Source: Exiguobacterium sp018617385 (GTDB taxonomy: Bacteria > Bacillota > Bacilli > Exiguobacteriales > Exiguobacteriaceae). From it: a stretch of DNA of 64,000 nt. The translations under genes were made by a program, and so were the position numbers. Below the pieces are notes generated by a model. That model saw only the letters and a program-made list of their open reading frames with translations. It searched no databases and was not told where the DNA came from. Every line of letters starts with the position of its first letter. Position 1 is the stretch's first letter. Positions 26,839 through 35,534 of this stretch are shown here, piece by piece. The DNA is taken from the NCBI RefSeq assembly GCF_018617385.1, contig NZ_JACSKA010000003.1, positions 253,785 to 317,784 on the forward strand. Reading direction: 5' to 3'.

Positions 26839-28137
26839 ATGGAAGACATTCTCTATTATATGGACACGCTGTATGTACTCATCGCTGCATTGCTCGTATT
26901 GACGATGCAATTAGGTTTCGGATTACTCGAGACAGGGACGCTTCGGGCGAAGAACGCCGGTCACGTCGCGGTCAAACAAATTATCAGCCTCTCTGTGGCG
27001 GCACTCGCTTTTTGGGCGGTCGGGTTCGGCCTCTCGTTCGGTGACGGGACGACTTGGTTTGGGACAGAAGGATTCTTCTTAAGCGGATCGTTCACAAGCC
27101 TCGACTGGGCGAACGTCTCAATCGACATCAAATTCTTATTCCAGTTATCATTCGTTGCAGTTTCTCTCGCCATCGCGTGGGGTGGATTTGCAGAACGGGC
27201 TAAGCTTTCTGCCTACGTTCTGTTCGGTATCTTCTTCGTTGCCATCCTCTATCCAATCGTCGCTCGCTCAGTATGGGCTGGTGGAATGCTCGGATCAATG
27301 GGGATGCAAGACTTCGCAGGTTCGGCGGTCGTTCACCTTCAAGGTGGGATGGCGGCTCTCATGGCAACAATCATTTTGAAACCACGTCGTAAAACGGAAT
27401 CACTCGCTGGTCATAACCATGTGTTAACAGTCGTGGGTGGTCTCGTCCTCTGGCTTTGCTGGTTCGGCTTTAACGCCGGTTCGACAATGTCGGTCGCTGA
27501 CGGATTCTTCGGTTACGTCGCATTGACAACGATGCTCGTCACAGCAGCTGGTGCGCTCGGTGCTCTGGCCATCGTCATGCTCCATCGGAAGACGGCAGAT
27601 ATCCCGACAATCGTCAACGGAGTACTCGGGGCGCTCGTCGCCATCACGGCAGCATGTGCGTTCGTCGAACCGTGGGCAGCCGTCGTCATTGGGGCACTCG
27701 CATCGGTCGCAACATATGGAACGAGCATCTTGATGGCGAAGTATGTGGATGACCCGCTCTGCGCCTTCTCCGTACACGGAGTCGCTGGAATCATCGGAAC
27801 ACTCGCACTCGGCTTCTTCGCATCTCCTCGACTCGTTGAGATCACAGGGATCGGTTCTGCCGGACTCTTCTACGGTGGCGGATTGACACAGCTCGGTGTA
27901 CAGACACTCGGTGTGTTGATCGCGATGGTCATCGCCGGCGGTGGAAGTTACGCCTTCTTGAAACTTCTCGATGTCACAATCGGACTCCGTGTCACAGAAG
28001 AACAAGAAGATGTCGGCCTCGACATCGCAGAACATGGTGTATCTGCATACGGTGAAGTCGAAGAAACAACTGAGAAACCAGGACGCCTCCCGAAGATTCT
28101 CGGTTCGAGCGTATCGGTCATGTCACCTAAAAAATAA
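26839..28137 (+). CDS. amtB: Ammonium transporter AmtB/NrgA
   Basis: Channel-like ammonium/ammonia carrier. 432 residues with about 11 hydrophobic helices. Recognisable family segments are LLETGTLRAKNAGHVAVKQI near the N-terminus, VVHLQGGMAALMATIILKPR, NAGSTM and SVHGVAGIIGTLALGFFAS, the last with a pore-lining His. The ATG at 26839 has AAGGAGG at 8 bases; longer starts run over the ribosome site. No glnK/nrgB PII gene follows, and a terminator comes directly after the stop. Confidence 0.94.
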   Translation: MEDILYYMDTLYVLIAALLVLTMQLGFGLLETGTLRAKNAGHVAVKQIISLSVAALAFWAVGFGLSFGDGTTWFGTEGFFLSGSFTSLDWANVSIDIKFLFQLSFVAVSLAIAWGGFAERAKLSAYVLFGIFFVAILYPIVARSVWAGGMLGSMGMQDFAGSAVVHLQGGMAALMATIILKPRRKTESLAGHNHVLTVVGGLVLWLCWFGFNAGSTMSVADGFFGYVALTTMLVTAAGALGALAIVMLHRKTADIPTIVNGVLGALVAITAACAFVEPWAAVVIGALASVATYGTSILMAKYVDDPLCAFSVHGVAGIIGTLALGFFASPRLVEITGIGSAGLFYGGGLTQLGVQTLGVLIAMVIAGGGSYAFLKLLDVTIGLRVTEEQEDVGLDIAEHGVSAYGEVEETTEKPGRLPKILGSSVSVMSPKK

Positions 28138-28149
28138 TCTACTCACGTG

Positions 28150-28184
28150 AGAAGGACATCCTGTGCGGGATGTCCTTCTTTTTA
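28150..28184. terminator. Bidirectional terminator
   Basis: AGAAGGACATCC / GGGATGTCCTTCT stem with TTTTT, between convergent amtB and ecsB. Confidence 0.9.
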
Positions 28185-29315
28185 TTTCAATCGATTCAAG
28201 TAATAGCGTGTGACCATGACAGACAAGACCAATCCGACCGCCGCATCCCATGTGGCACCAAAAGCGACGGATGCAATCACAAGAACGACGGACTGGATGA
28301 CGAGCAGTCGCATCGCCCACCACGAATACCCTGCGATTCGCTCATCGCGTGTGATCGGGAGCCAGGAAACGATGGAAACCGCCTCTAACCGTTTAAATAA
28401 CGGAACGAGCTGCAACGCGGTCAAGCCTACGAAGAGCGGCGTGACCAATCCGACATACCATCCTCCCGACATCCACATGACAATGAGCGCCACCACTGTC
28501 AAGCGAAGAATCAAATCAAGTGAGTCGTTCGAACGGAGAATGCGAAGTCCGTACACGTAACGCGATGCATCTACGCGCCGTAGGACCCGATTTTCTAGAA
28601 GCCGCGTTAACACCCGGCGCTCTCGAACCTCTTCTTTCAAGGTCGGCAAATCGACGAACCAGCTGATCACTCGTTCAAACTGAGCCCGACTCTTCTCTTC
28701 AAGCACCAACCAGTGTAAGAGCGGGATGCGCTCGTTTCGTTTCACATGTAAGAAAATGAACGGCATGAACGCGGGCACCCATGCCCACGCTGTCCAATCC
28801 ATTAGAAGACAAGCGCCGCTCACGAGCGCAAACGGTAGGATTGTCCATTCACGTACGCCTTCCACTTTTGCCAAACGGCCTGCAGCTGACAACATGACCA
28901 TCGTCACGACGACGGATAACACTTCGATACTCGTATAACTCTCTGTCCGTACGAGGAGCGGTAGTAAAACGAGAAGGACGAGCAATCCACGCAGTGCAGC
29001 AAACACGAGATTAAATAAACGTACCCCCACCATATAAGAACGAATATCCCCTAACTCCGGAAGCAAAAATACTTGATCCGCCTCTTGAATGAACGTTCGC
29101 GGGCGATGACCGAGTGGCATGAGCAATAGGACCCCCGCGGCAATCCACGTTCCTGGGAATGTCCCATCGATTCGTTCTAAGAAGTTATTGTAGACGAACG
29201 CCCCGTAAATCAAGGTGAAATAGAGCGTGAACAACAGTCCCCCGTTCGCAACGTAGCGGCTGTACTTGACGACCTCTTCCATCCAGGTTCCGAGCCTTGC
29301 TGTAAATCGATTCAT
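28182..29315 (-). CDS. ecsB: ABC transporter membrane protein EcsB
   Basis: Membrane half of the EcsAB ABC system, which affects secreted-enzyme production, peptide processing and competence in Bacillus. 377 residues with several helix pairs (LLFTLYFTLIYGAFVY, WIAAGVLLLMPLG, and others up to VVLVIASVAFG). The start overlaps the ecsA stop by four bases. The ecsAB-hit grouping is the same as in B. subtilis and supports the name. Confidence 0.88.
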   Translation of the reverse strand: MNRFTARLGTWMEEVVKYSRYVANGGLLFTLYFTLIYGAFVYNNFLERIDGTFPGTWIAAGVLLLMPLGHRPRTFIQEADQVFLLPELGDIRSYMVGVRLFNLVFAALRGLLVLLVLLPLLVRTESYTSIEVLSVVVTMVMLSAAGRLAKVEGVREWTILPFALVSGACLLMDWTAWAWVPAFMPFIFLHVKRNERIPLLHWLVLEEKSRAQFERVISWFVDLPTLKEEVRERRVLTRLLENRVLRRVDASRYVYGLRILRSNDSLDLILRLTVVALIVMWMSGGWYVGLVTPLFVGLTALQLVPLFKRLEAVSIVSWLPITRDERIAGYSWWAMRLLVIQSVVLVIASVAFGATWDAAVGLVLSVMVTRYYLNRLK

Positions 29316-30049
29316 GACGACCGTTCCTCCGAAGCGATTGCTTCTACATATATATCATCAAGTGTCGCATCAGGCGACAATCGATACACGTCGCGCAACT
29401 CGGCCGCTGTTCCGCTCGCGATGACGACTCCTTGATGAAGGAAGACGAATCGGTCGCAGTGCCGCTCCGCCGTCTCAAGGATATGGGTGGACATTAAAAT
29501 CGCGCAATCTTGTTTATATTCATCAAATAACTGAAGCAACTGACGAATGGCTAGTGGGTCTAGACCAACAAATGGTTCATCAACAATCAAAAGCGGCGTT
29601 TTCGTCACGAGCGCACACAAGATCATCGCTTTTTGACGCATCCCTTTCGAAAAGACGGAAGGGAACCAGGCGAGTTGCTTTTCCATCCGCATTTCTTTCG
29701 CCAAACGTTTCGTGCGCGCAGCCAACTCGTCCGGATTCACATCGTACGCCTTCCCCATCAATTCAATATGTTCTTGCAACGTTAACGTCTCATATAAAAT
29801 TGGTGTCTCCGGTATGTAACTTACTTTCTTACGATAATTCTTTTCGGAAGAATCTAATGTCTCGCCATCAATTTCGATTTTTCCGGAGAGGGGTGACAAT
29901 AACCCCAAAATGTGTTTGATTGTCGTCGACTTTCCAGCTCCGTTTAGCCCTATCAACCCGACGAGCTCCCCTTTTTTTACTTCAAACGAAATGTCATGCA
30001 AAACTTGTTTACCGAGATATCCGCCGTTCAATCGATCGACGTGCAGCAT
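29312..30049 (-). CDS. ecsA: ABC transporter ATP-binding protein EcsA
   Basis: ATPase subunit partnered with EcsB. 245 residues. Walker A is GLNGAGKSTTIKHIL (about residues 34-48), then the Q-loop and the signature region FSKGMRQKAMILCAL. Walker B is LLIVDEPFVGLDPLA and the switch His is in STHILETAERHC. The ATG at 30049 (MLHVDRLNGGYLG) is preceded by AAAGGTG at 8 bases. It is divergent from the small stress membrane protein gene. Confidence 0.92.
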   Translation of the reverse strand: MLHVDRLNGGYLGKQVLHDISFEVKKGELVGLIGLNGAGKSTTIKHILGLLSPLSGKIEIDGETLDSSEKNYRKKVSYIPETPILYETLTLQEHIELMGKAYDVNPDELAARTKRLAKEMRMEKQLAWFPSVFSKGMRQKAMILCALVTKTPLLIVDEPFVGLDPLAIRQLLQLFDEYKQDCAILMSTHILETAERHCDRFVFLHQGVVIASGTAAELRDVYRLSPDATLDDIYVEAIASEERSS

Positions 30050-30215
30050 GAAAACCACACCTTTCATTTTCAACTTTTTTTCGTGGTATATGTTTCAAAT
30101 GTTGTCACATGGGAATAATCTGAACTGTAAGGCATTTTAAAATAAACATCAATACTTCCATTGTTCCACAAAATCGTTGTAAAGAACAATGGGCAAAAAG
30201 AGGAAGGAGAAATGA

Positions 30216-30470
30216 ATGATGGGGTTTATTCTTTATTTAATTATCGGGGGTATCATCGGTTGGTTAGCAGGATTAATTTTAGGTAAGGACGTACCAGGTG
30301 GAATCATTGGTAACATCATCGCGGGGATTATCGGTGCATGGTTGGGTGGACTTATCTTTGGTGACTTCGGACCAATCGTTGCGGATATCGCGATTATCCC
30401 GGCTCTAATCGGTGCGATTATCTTGATTTTGATTGTATCATTCGTTATGAAATCAATGCGTAAAAAATAA
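30216..30470 (+). CDS. GlsB/YeaQ/YmgE-family small membrane protein
   Basis: An 84-residue protein made of three glycine-rich hydrophobic segments (FILYLIIGGIIGWLAGLILG, GGIIGNIIAGIIGAWLGGL, and PALIGAIILILIVSF), ending in a basic tail. This is the layout of the 'transglycosylase-associated' or stress-response family. The biochemical role is unknown. AAGGAG lies before tandem ATG codons at 30216 and 30219. Single-gene unit with its own terminator. Confidence 0.85.
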   Translation: MMGFILYLIIGGIIGWLAGLILGKDVPGGIIGNIIAGIIGAWLGGLIFGDFGPIVADIAIIPALIGAIILILIVSFVMKSMRKK

Positions 30471-30481
30471 GATTATGTATC

Positions 30482-30516
30482 GGAGGGGCTTCCATTACGG
30501 AATGTCCCTCTTTTTT
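30482..30516 (+). terminator. Terminator of the GlsB-family gene
   Basis: GAGGGGCTTCC / GGAATGTCCCTC stem with TTTTTT, just before the convergent TcaA-like gene. Confidence 0.75.
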
Positions 30517-31565
30517 CATTGGATCAATAAATACATCGCGTCGTTCTTTTCGATAAACTGTTTCTCGGTTTCAAGACCAAAGAACGTAAAGAATGATTCG
30601 AAGAACGATTGCCCGTAATCCCACTCTGTTCCGAGCGGGTGTTCCGATTTCGTTTTCGGTTCACCGAGGAGGGCAATCAAATCATCCGGTCGTTTATCGA
30701 GGTCGACCTGAATCGATTCTACTTCCTCTTCTTTAAACGTGACAGTCAATCGCTCATAGTCCCATTTTCCTTCACGCTTTCCAGCCGGTTCACCAAGCGT
30801 TTCTTGAACCTGCTGACTCGACTGTCCAATTAACGAATCGACGGTTTCAAGTGAATGACCCGTTTGCGCCTCCACTTCAATTTCAATCAACTCAGCCCGC
30901 TTCAAATCAAATTGTCCGGCAATGGCTTCGCTCGACTCAGGCATGAGGGCATACTCAATGGATTTAGAAGATATCAATTGAATCGTTTCGGTTTCCGTGA
31001 CCGTCTCTCCATTTGTCACCGCTACCGCTTTGACATCATATTGTCCCGGCATCTTTTCAAACGATATCGTATCGTCGGCTTCATCAATCCGTCCTACCTG
31101 TTGCCCATCAATCCAAATATTCGTCAATGGGAGATCCGAGGTCACATCAATTTGTTGTGGGAGTAGTTCAATCCGATAGTCAGAAAAGCCATATCGCCCT
31201 TCCCCCGTATCGATCAAACGAAATAATCCGTCCGCCTCCATTCCCGACGTTCGGTCGGCCCGGTCTTTCGCAACTTCTGCGATGGCCTCTCCTCGAATGG
31301 ACTTTTCAGCGTTCAACCACCCCATGAATCGCAGAGCCTCCGCTCGCGATAAAGGTTCTCCAAGATATTCGACCTTTTCTTCAAAAAAGGTACGGTCTTC
31401 TTCTAATAAGGCCTCTTTGAATGCGACGTGAATTTTATCTTGTTCTGCCGCCGGCTTGTATGCATATAAATAGAAAACAATGGCTCCAACTAAAATCGTT
31501 AAACTAGATATGAACAGAAAGACTTTCGGACTCCGTTCTTTTTTTCTACTTCTCGTATATGGCAT
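30516..31565 (-). CDS. Membrane-anchored extracytoplasmic protein, TcaA/YvbJ-like
   Basis: 349 residues: a short basic cytoplasmic start, one helix (VFLFISSLTILVGAIVFYLYAY, about 14-35), then a large outer region. The FKEALLEEDRTFFEEKVEYLGEPLSRAEALRFMGWL part resembles the second domain of TcaA. DLPLTNIWIDGQQVG and KMPGQYDVKAVAVTNGE resemble the PEGA-like domain. It lacks the zinc ribbon usual at the N-terminus of TcaA/YvbJ. The C-terminal 120 residues are specific to this protein. TcaA affects glycopeptide sensitivity in staphylococci; that role is not implied here. AGGAGG precedes the ATG. Confidence 0.55.
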   Translation of the reverse strand: MPYTRSRKKERSPKVFLFISSLTILVGAIVFYLYAYKPAAEQDKIHVAFKEALLEEDRTFFEEKVEYLGEPLSRAEALRFMGWLNAEKSIRGEAIAEVAKDRADRTSGMEADGLFRLIDTGEGRYGFSDYRIELLPQQIDVTSDLPLTNIWIDGQQVGRIDEADDTISFEKMPGQYDVKAVAVTNGETVTETETIQLISSKSIEYALMPESSEAIAGQFDLKRAELIEIEVEAQTGHSLETVDSLIGQSSQQVQETLGEPAGKREGKWDYERLTVTFKEEEVESIQVDLDKRPDDLIALLGEPKTKSEHPLGTEWDYGQSFFESFFTFFGLETEKQFIEKNDAMYLLIQ

Positions 31566-31694
31566 GTGCTCACCTCCTTTGCTCTCACTTATCTTCTATT
31601 ATAGAGGGAATCCATCTCGCTTCCTATCGTTCTTGCGCCCGAACTTCCGTGTTATGATGGAACAGAAACGACATTTAAGAATGGAGGAATGAAG

Positions 31695-32123
31695 ATGCAC
31701 ACAGATCCGACCTGTATCTTTTGTAAAATCGCGAAACAAGAAATCCCATCTTATCGGGTATATGAAGACGAAGCGGTCGTCGCTTTCCTCGACCTCTCTC
31801 AAGTGACGAAAGGACATACGCTCGTCATCCCGAAACATCATGCGAAAAACGTATATGAATTGCCAGAAGACGTGGCAGCAGACGTCTTCAAACGCGTCCC
31901 GACCATCGCCAAAGCGATTCAACGTGAAACGGGTGCCATCGGAATGAACGTCTTATCGAATGCCGAGGAAGTTGCCGGACAAACGGTGTATCACTTCCAT
32001 ATCCATTTGATTCCGCGCTTTGGACACGAAGATGGATTCGGTGCGAAGTGGATTACACAAAACGACGCTTTCACGTCAGAAGAACTCACTACCCTTGCAT
32101 CAAATATTCATGCCCACGTATAA
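31695..32123 (+). CDS. hit: HIT-family nucleotide hydrolase
   Basis: A 142-residue histidine-triad protein that hydrolyses adenosine phosphoramidates or related nucleotides. The triad is in VYHFHIHLIPR (HxHxH, about residues 96-106). The zinc-ribbon-like N-terminus has CIFCKI. The ATG at 31695 has GGAGG at 7 bases and is preferred to the one at 31689. It lies near ecsAB as in B. subtilis. Its terminator hairpin has been split by mobile element B. Confidence 0.93.
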   Translation: MHTDPTCIFCKIAKQEIPSYRVYEDEAVVAFLDLSQVTKGHTLVIPKHHAKNVYELPEDVAADVFKRVPTIAKAIQRETGAIGMNVLSNAEEVAGQTVYHFHIHLIPRFGHEDGFGAKWITQNDAFTSEELTTLASNIHAHV

Positions 32124-32129
32124 ACAGAC

Positions 32130-32153
32130 AGAGACCCGTCATCGACGAGTCTC
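32130..32153 (+). terminator. hit-proximal terminator hairpin that lost its U-tract
   Basis: Stem AGAGACCCGT / ACGAGTCTCT beginning 7 bases after the hit stop. It is followed by GCTTGTTGAC, the end of element B, not by T residues. It duplicates 32497-32520 with one substitution (GACGAG instead of GACGGG). Confidence 0.7.
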
Positions 32154-32288
32154 TGCTTGTTGACTAACATGAATCTTATCGCTCGCCTGTCCGTCATCAA
32201 TCCCGAGATCATCCGCCTCGGCCCGCCGTTCAACATCCGTTCCGTTCGACAGACCGTGAAGGATGGATCGTGTCGACTTGTTGATCAT
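32139..32288 (-). CDS. Small ORF carried by element B, doubtful
   Basis: 49 codons starting MINKSTRSILHGL. It is preceded by GGGGGCGGAT, and TATAAT lies at 32321-32326 on the minus strand. The first 30 residues match the ORF of element A, with scattered substitutions (Pro to Arg, Thr to Ser, Gln to Arg). The frame ends inside the duplicated hairpin. No known family. Confidence 0.3.
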   Translation of the reverse strand: MINKSTRSILHGLSNGTDVERRAEADDLGIDDGQASDKIHVSQQAETRR

Positions 32289-32496
32289 TAGATCCGCCCC
32301 CTGTGTGTTCTTCTCACACCATTATATGGGACGAAGGACAAAAGGTGACCAAGAACGGGCAGGCGAGACTCCTGAGGGAATAGCAAGCAAAGGGAGACCC
32401 AGCAGTGACGCAGTCGCGATGCGGCTCCCTGCTTGCCCCTAGGAAAGCGAGCCATGTCCGGATTGGGCATAAGACCTATACTTTGTCTACAGTCTG
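32154..32496 (-). mobile_element. Terminator-splitting small element, copy B (about 343 bp)
   Basis: Inverted relative to copy A. Its left end CAGACTGTAGACAAAG is identical and is at 32496. Its right end CTTGTTGACTAACATG is like that of A and is near 32154. Apart from a few substitutions, about 300 bases match copy A, including the large internal stem-loop. The long unique right half of copy A is missing. It is flanked by duplicated terminator hairpins of hit. No transposase is encoded, so mobilisation would need a partner in trans. Confidence 0.75.
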
Positions 32497-32520
32497 AGAC
32501 CCGTCATCGACGGGTCTCTT
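32497..32520 (+). terminator. Distal copy of the hit terminator hairpin, keeps the U-tract
   Basis: Stem GAGACCCGT / ACGGGTCTC followed by TTTTAT on the plus strand. The hairpin also lies directly after the stop of the minus-strand gene at 32521. Confidence 0.8.
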
Positions 32521-32856
32521 TTATGATTGATTGATTGAGTCACGATGGCGCTTTCGTTCCTCTTCTAGTTGCGCCCGCTCGACCTGAAGCTTGATTGCCA
32601 CTTCATATAACTGTTGACGCGTCTTGACAGATGTCGCTTGTTCAAATTCTTTTCGTAATTCTGTTAGACGGGCATCTATTTCAAGCATCCGCTTTTCTCG
32701 CATCGATTCTTCACGTGCCTGTTCCGTTTGCTTCGACGCCTCGTATCCCGCCTCTAGTGTATTCATAATGGATTCGGCCCAAGTGTCATCTCCCAGTCGT
32801 TTCGCAGCGAGATACAGGTCAAGCATGTCATCTACCCAACGCTTCGCTTTCTCCAC
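32521..32856 (-). CDS. Coiled-coil protein of unknown function
   Basis: A 111-residue, highly charged and almost wholly helical protein. Residues 40-105 carry a heptad-like pattern (EQAREESMREKRMLEIDARL, then LRKEFEQATSV and KLQVERAQLEEERKRH). There is no membrane segment or cysteine. The GTG start at 32856 has AAGGAAGG 8-10 bases upstream. It is divergent from the yhaH-like gene and convergent with hit. Family not recognised. Confidence 0.65.
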   Translation of the reverse strand: MEKAKRWVDDMLDLYLAAKRLGDDTWAESIMNTLEAGYEASKQTEQAREESMREKRMLEIDARLTELRKEFEQATSVKTRQQLYEVAIKLQVERAQLEEERKRHRDSINQS

Positions 32857-33024
32857 TGAGGATCACCTTCCTTTACCTGTATTTTAAAATAAAATGATTT
32901 TTCGGTCAAAAATGAATGTTCTGAAAAATTTTATTTGCGATATAGGTTTTTAATCACTCTTTTTTGGTAAAATAATATGAAAAGAATGTAATTCTGATTA
33001 TCCGAGCTTGAGGAGGGGAATGAA

Positions 33025-33381
33025 TTGTCGAGTCGCCAACGTCGAGATTGGATTGCTTTCGGCTTTGTTTTAGCATTTTTAGGAGTCGCCACGGTGAAGA
33101 AACTGGCGCGAGGAACTGCAAATGATGCCGCTGCTCAACAACATCGAGCATCTACAATCACTACGCTAAAAGAACAATTTGGGAATGTGGCGAAACATGC
33201 ATCGCAGGTTGCCGCCGCAGGAAAACTGCAAGGAAAAGAATTGACTGACCAAGTGAAAGCCGAAGTCGAACGCTATCAACAAGACATTCAGCCTTCAGTC
33301 GAGCGCATCCAAGGGAACCTTCAGGAACTCTCGAACGTACAGTCTGCTATGACTGACAAAACCGTCAATCAAACACAGTGA
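33025..33381 (+). CDS. YtxH/YhaH-like membrane-anchored protein
   Basis: 118 residues. A short N-terminal hydrophobic segment (IAFGFVLAFLGVATV, about 10-24) is followed by an amphipathic helical region with AAAGKLQGKELTDQVKAEV, as in the YtxH/YhaH general-stress family. The start is TTG with GAGGAGGGG 6 bases upstream. It comes just before hpr, the same neighbourhood as yhaH in B. subtilis. Confidence 0.65.
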   Translation: MSSRQRRDWIAFGFVLAFLGVATVKKLARGTANDAAAQQHRASTITTLKEQFGNVAKHASQVAAAGKLQGKELTDQVKAEVERYQQDIQPSVERIQGNLQELSNVQSAMTDKTVNQTQ

Positions 33382-33442
33382 GTGTTTGAGGTCATCGTCC
33401 GTCGATTACATTTGACTTTTTATCCGGAAAGGATGGATCGAG

Positions 33443-34006
33443 ATGGAACACGAAAAAGAATTCACTGGCCCCGAGGCCATGCTCTATAGCCACAAAATCA
33501 TTCAATTGAGTAAGGCTTTGTGGAAAACCGTCGAAAAAGACTGGCAAAACTGGATCAAACCGTTCGACTTAAATATCAATGAACATCACATCTTATGGAT
33601 TGCCCACGCTTTAGGCGGTGCATCGATTTCAGAAATCGCAAAATATGGCGTCATGCACGTCTCGACTGCTTTCAACTTCTCGAAGAAGTTAGAAGATCGT
33701 GGATTACTTACGTTTTCTAAAAAAGAGACGGACAAACGAAACACGTACGTTCAATTGACACCTGAAGGCGAATCGTTATTACTCGAAACGATTCACGCAT
33801 TCGACCCAGAAGGGAACGGCGTATTCCGCGCTTCCCTCCCGCTCCAAGAACTGTATGGAAAGTTCCCTGACTTAACAGATATGACGGCGATCGTACGTCG
33901 CTTGTACGGGGATAACTTTATGGATATCTTTGCGGAAACGTCAAAAATGATCACAGAAGAGGCAGGCAGACGCCCTGATGAGGATGAACTCAGTCAAGAA
34001 GCCTGA
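33443..34006 (+). CDS. hpr: Transition-state regulator Hpr/ScoC (MarR family)
   Basis: Represses extracellular protease, peptide transport and sporulation-related genes in Bacillus. 187 residues. The winged helix is around 50-110 (ISEIAKYGVMHVSTAFNFSKKLEDRGLLTFSKKETDKR), with long helices at both ends for dimer formation. NINEHHILWIAHALGGASISEIAKYGVMHVSTAFNFSK follows the B. subtilis protein closely, and the flanking yhaH, yhaI and prsA genes agree. The 3' end overlaps the convergent yhaI gene by 17 bases. Confidence 0.92.
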   Translation: MEHEKEFTGPEAMLYSHKIIQLSKALWKTVEKDWQNWIKPFDLNINEHHILWIAHALGGASISEIAKYGVMHVSTAFNFSKKLEDRGLLTFSKKETDKRNTYVQLTPEGESLLLETIHAFDPEGNGVFRASLPLQELYGKFPDLTDMTAIVRRLYGDNFMDIFAETSKMITEEAGRRPDEDELSQEA

Positions 34007-34328
34007 CCTGCCGATAAAGTGGTTCTGTGACGTCTAATGCGATTCCTTGTCGGACGCATGCCTCCAGAATCGTTTTGACGTCAAGTCTCACATCTAACAT
34101 ACCTGCAAAATGGACGAGCAATGGTTCTATGGACGTATATCCGTAGCGCAATTGCTCGTTTTGCTGCGCCCGAATCTCCTCAAGCAATTGATAAAATGAC
34201 TCGACTTCTTGTTTCGTCAAATTCGCTCGAATCACTTCATATTCGAACGGACGGTCTGTCCAATCGACAATCTCGAGTAAGATCTTCATCTGATAGGCTA
34301 AATGCTCGACCTTCTCCTCTAGTGACAC
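33990..34328 (-). CDS. yhaI: YhaI-family protein (DUF1878)
   Basis: 112 residues, mostly helical, no signal or membrane segment. It corresponds in place and in pattern (short N-terminal helix, KQEVESFYQLLEEI, LLVHFAGMLDVRLDVKTILEAC) to B. subtilis yhaI, between hpr and prsA. GTG 34328 is better spaced from GGGGTG than the GTG at 34337. Function unknown. Confidence 0.75.
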   Translation of the reverse strand: MSLEEKVEHLAYQMKILLEIVDWTDRPFEYEVIRANLTKQEVESFYQLLEEIRAQQNEQLRYGYTSIEPLLVHFAGMLDVRLDVKTILEACVRQGIALDVTEPLYRQVRLLD

Positions 34329-34481
34329 TTCCCTCACCCCATCATTTCACATTCTATTTCATCATTATACGACAGGATTGTGTGCTATGATACTGTACAG
34401 ACAAGAGAACAGCTGTCATGATTAGGAAAATGTGATATAGTCGGACTTAGAAACTTTAAAGAATTATTAGGGGTGGAATAC

Positions 34482-35483
34482 ATGTCAAACGGAATGACGA
34501 ATGAACCAAAAAAGCAAGATAAAAAATTCTCAACTGGCGCACTCGTGGGTGCATCTGCAATCGCACTCATCATCGGTGCTGGCGGTACGTATGCGGCAAC
34601 GAACGCAGGCGGCGGAGAGTCAGATAATTCAGCAGTCGTCACATATAAAGGCGGCGAAATCACACGCGGTGAAATCGCGGATATGAGCTATGATCGCATG
34701 GTGCCACAACTCGCATTCCAAGAGACGATGAATGCACTTCTTGAAAAAGAATACGGTGACCAAGTCGACCAAGAAAAAGTAGACGAAGAGTTCAGCAAGA
34801 CAGAAGAACAGTTCAACTCAGAAGAAGAATTCGAACAAGCGATTCAACAAGCCGGCATGAGCGGTACGGAAGAGTTCAAAGAAGCGCTTCGCGGACAGAT
34901 GCTCGTTGACGCTGCGAAATCGAAACTTGTCGATGTGACCGATGAAGAAATCGAAGCACAGTTCGCAAAAGAGAACGTGGAAGTGGAAGCTAGCCACATC
35001 CTCGTTGAAACTGAAGAAGAGGCACAAGACATCATCAAAGAGTTGAATGACGGTGCAGACTTCGCTGAACTTGCGAAAGAAAAATCAACGGATACTGGTT
35101 CAGGTGAAAAAGGTGGAGAACTCGGTTTCTTCTCTGCTGGCGCGATGGTACCTGAATTCGAAGAGTATGCATTCAAAGAAGATGTCGTTGGTAAAATCTC
35201 TGAGCCGGTTCAATCTCAGTTCGGTTTCCATGTCATCAAAGTGACAGACCGTAAAGAGAAAGATTTGAAACTCGAAGACGAGAAAGATCGCATTCGTGAA
35301 GAATTGGCAGCTGAAAAATCAGCTTCTGTCGATGCCAACAAAATTTACGCGGAGTTGATTGAAAAATACAACGTTGACGTAAAAGATGCAAAAGCAGAAC
35401 AACAATTTGACGCTGTTAAAGAAGCGATTAAAAACGCAGACGAATCTTCAGAAGAACCTGCAGCAGAATCAACTGAACAGTAA
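34482..35483 (+). CDS. prsA: Foldase PrsA (parvulin peptidyl-prolyl isomerase), non-lipoprotein form
   Basis: Helps secreted proteins fold after Sec export. 333 residues. The parvulin domain runs from about 160 to 255 (VEASHILVETEEEAQDII, STDTGSGEKGGELGFFSAGAM, PVQSQFGFHVIKV). The N-terminus is KKQDKKFS, then the hydrophobic run TGALVGASAIALIIGAGGTYA. Typical PrsA is a lipoprotein with a Cys at the end of the signal; this protein contains no cysteine at all, so it must be membrane-anchored by the helix or cleaved (TYA-A is possible). GGGGTGG is 5 bases before the ATG. It has its own terminator. Confidence 0.9.
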   Translation: MSNGMTNEPKKQDKKFSTGALVGASAIALIIGAGGTYAATNAGGGESDNSAVVTYKGGEITRGEIADMSYDRMVPQLAFQETMNALLEKEYGDQVDQEKVDEEFSKTEEQFNSEEEFEQAIQQAGMSGTEEFKEALRGQMLVDAAKSKLVDVTDEEIEAQFAKENVEVEASHILVETEEEAQDIIKELNDGADFAELAKEKSTDTGSGEKGGELGFFSAGAMVPEFEEYAFKEDVVGKISEPVQSQFGFHVIKVTDRKEKDLKLEDEKDRIREELAAEKSASVDANKIYAELIEKYNVDVKDAKAEQQFDAVKEAIKNADESSEEPAAESTEQ

Positions 35484-35487
35484 TCAC

Positions 35488-35521
35488 AAAGGGGCACTCC
35501 AGCAATGGAGTACCCCTTTTT
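35488..35521. terminator. Bidirectional terminator
   Basis: AAAGGGGCACTCC / GGAGTACCCCTTTTT stem between convergent prsA and yhaM. Confidence 0.9.
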
Positions 35522-35534
35522 CGTTGGTCACCTG

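Noticed and set aside
27424..28035. 203-codon open frame antisense to amtB
   Set aside because: It mirrors a well-supported transporter gene; the protein is an implausible Cys/Asp/Arg-rich mix with no ribosome site.
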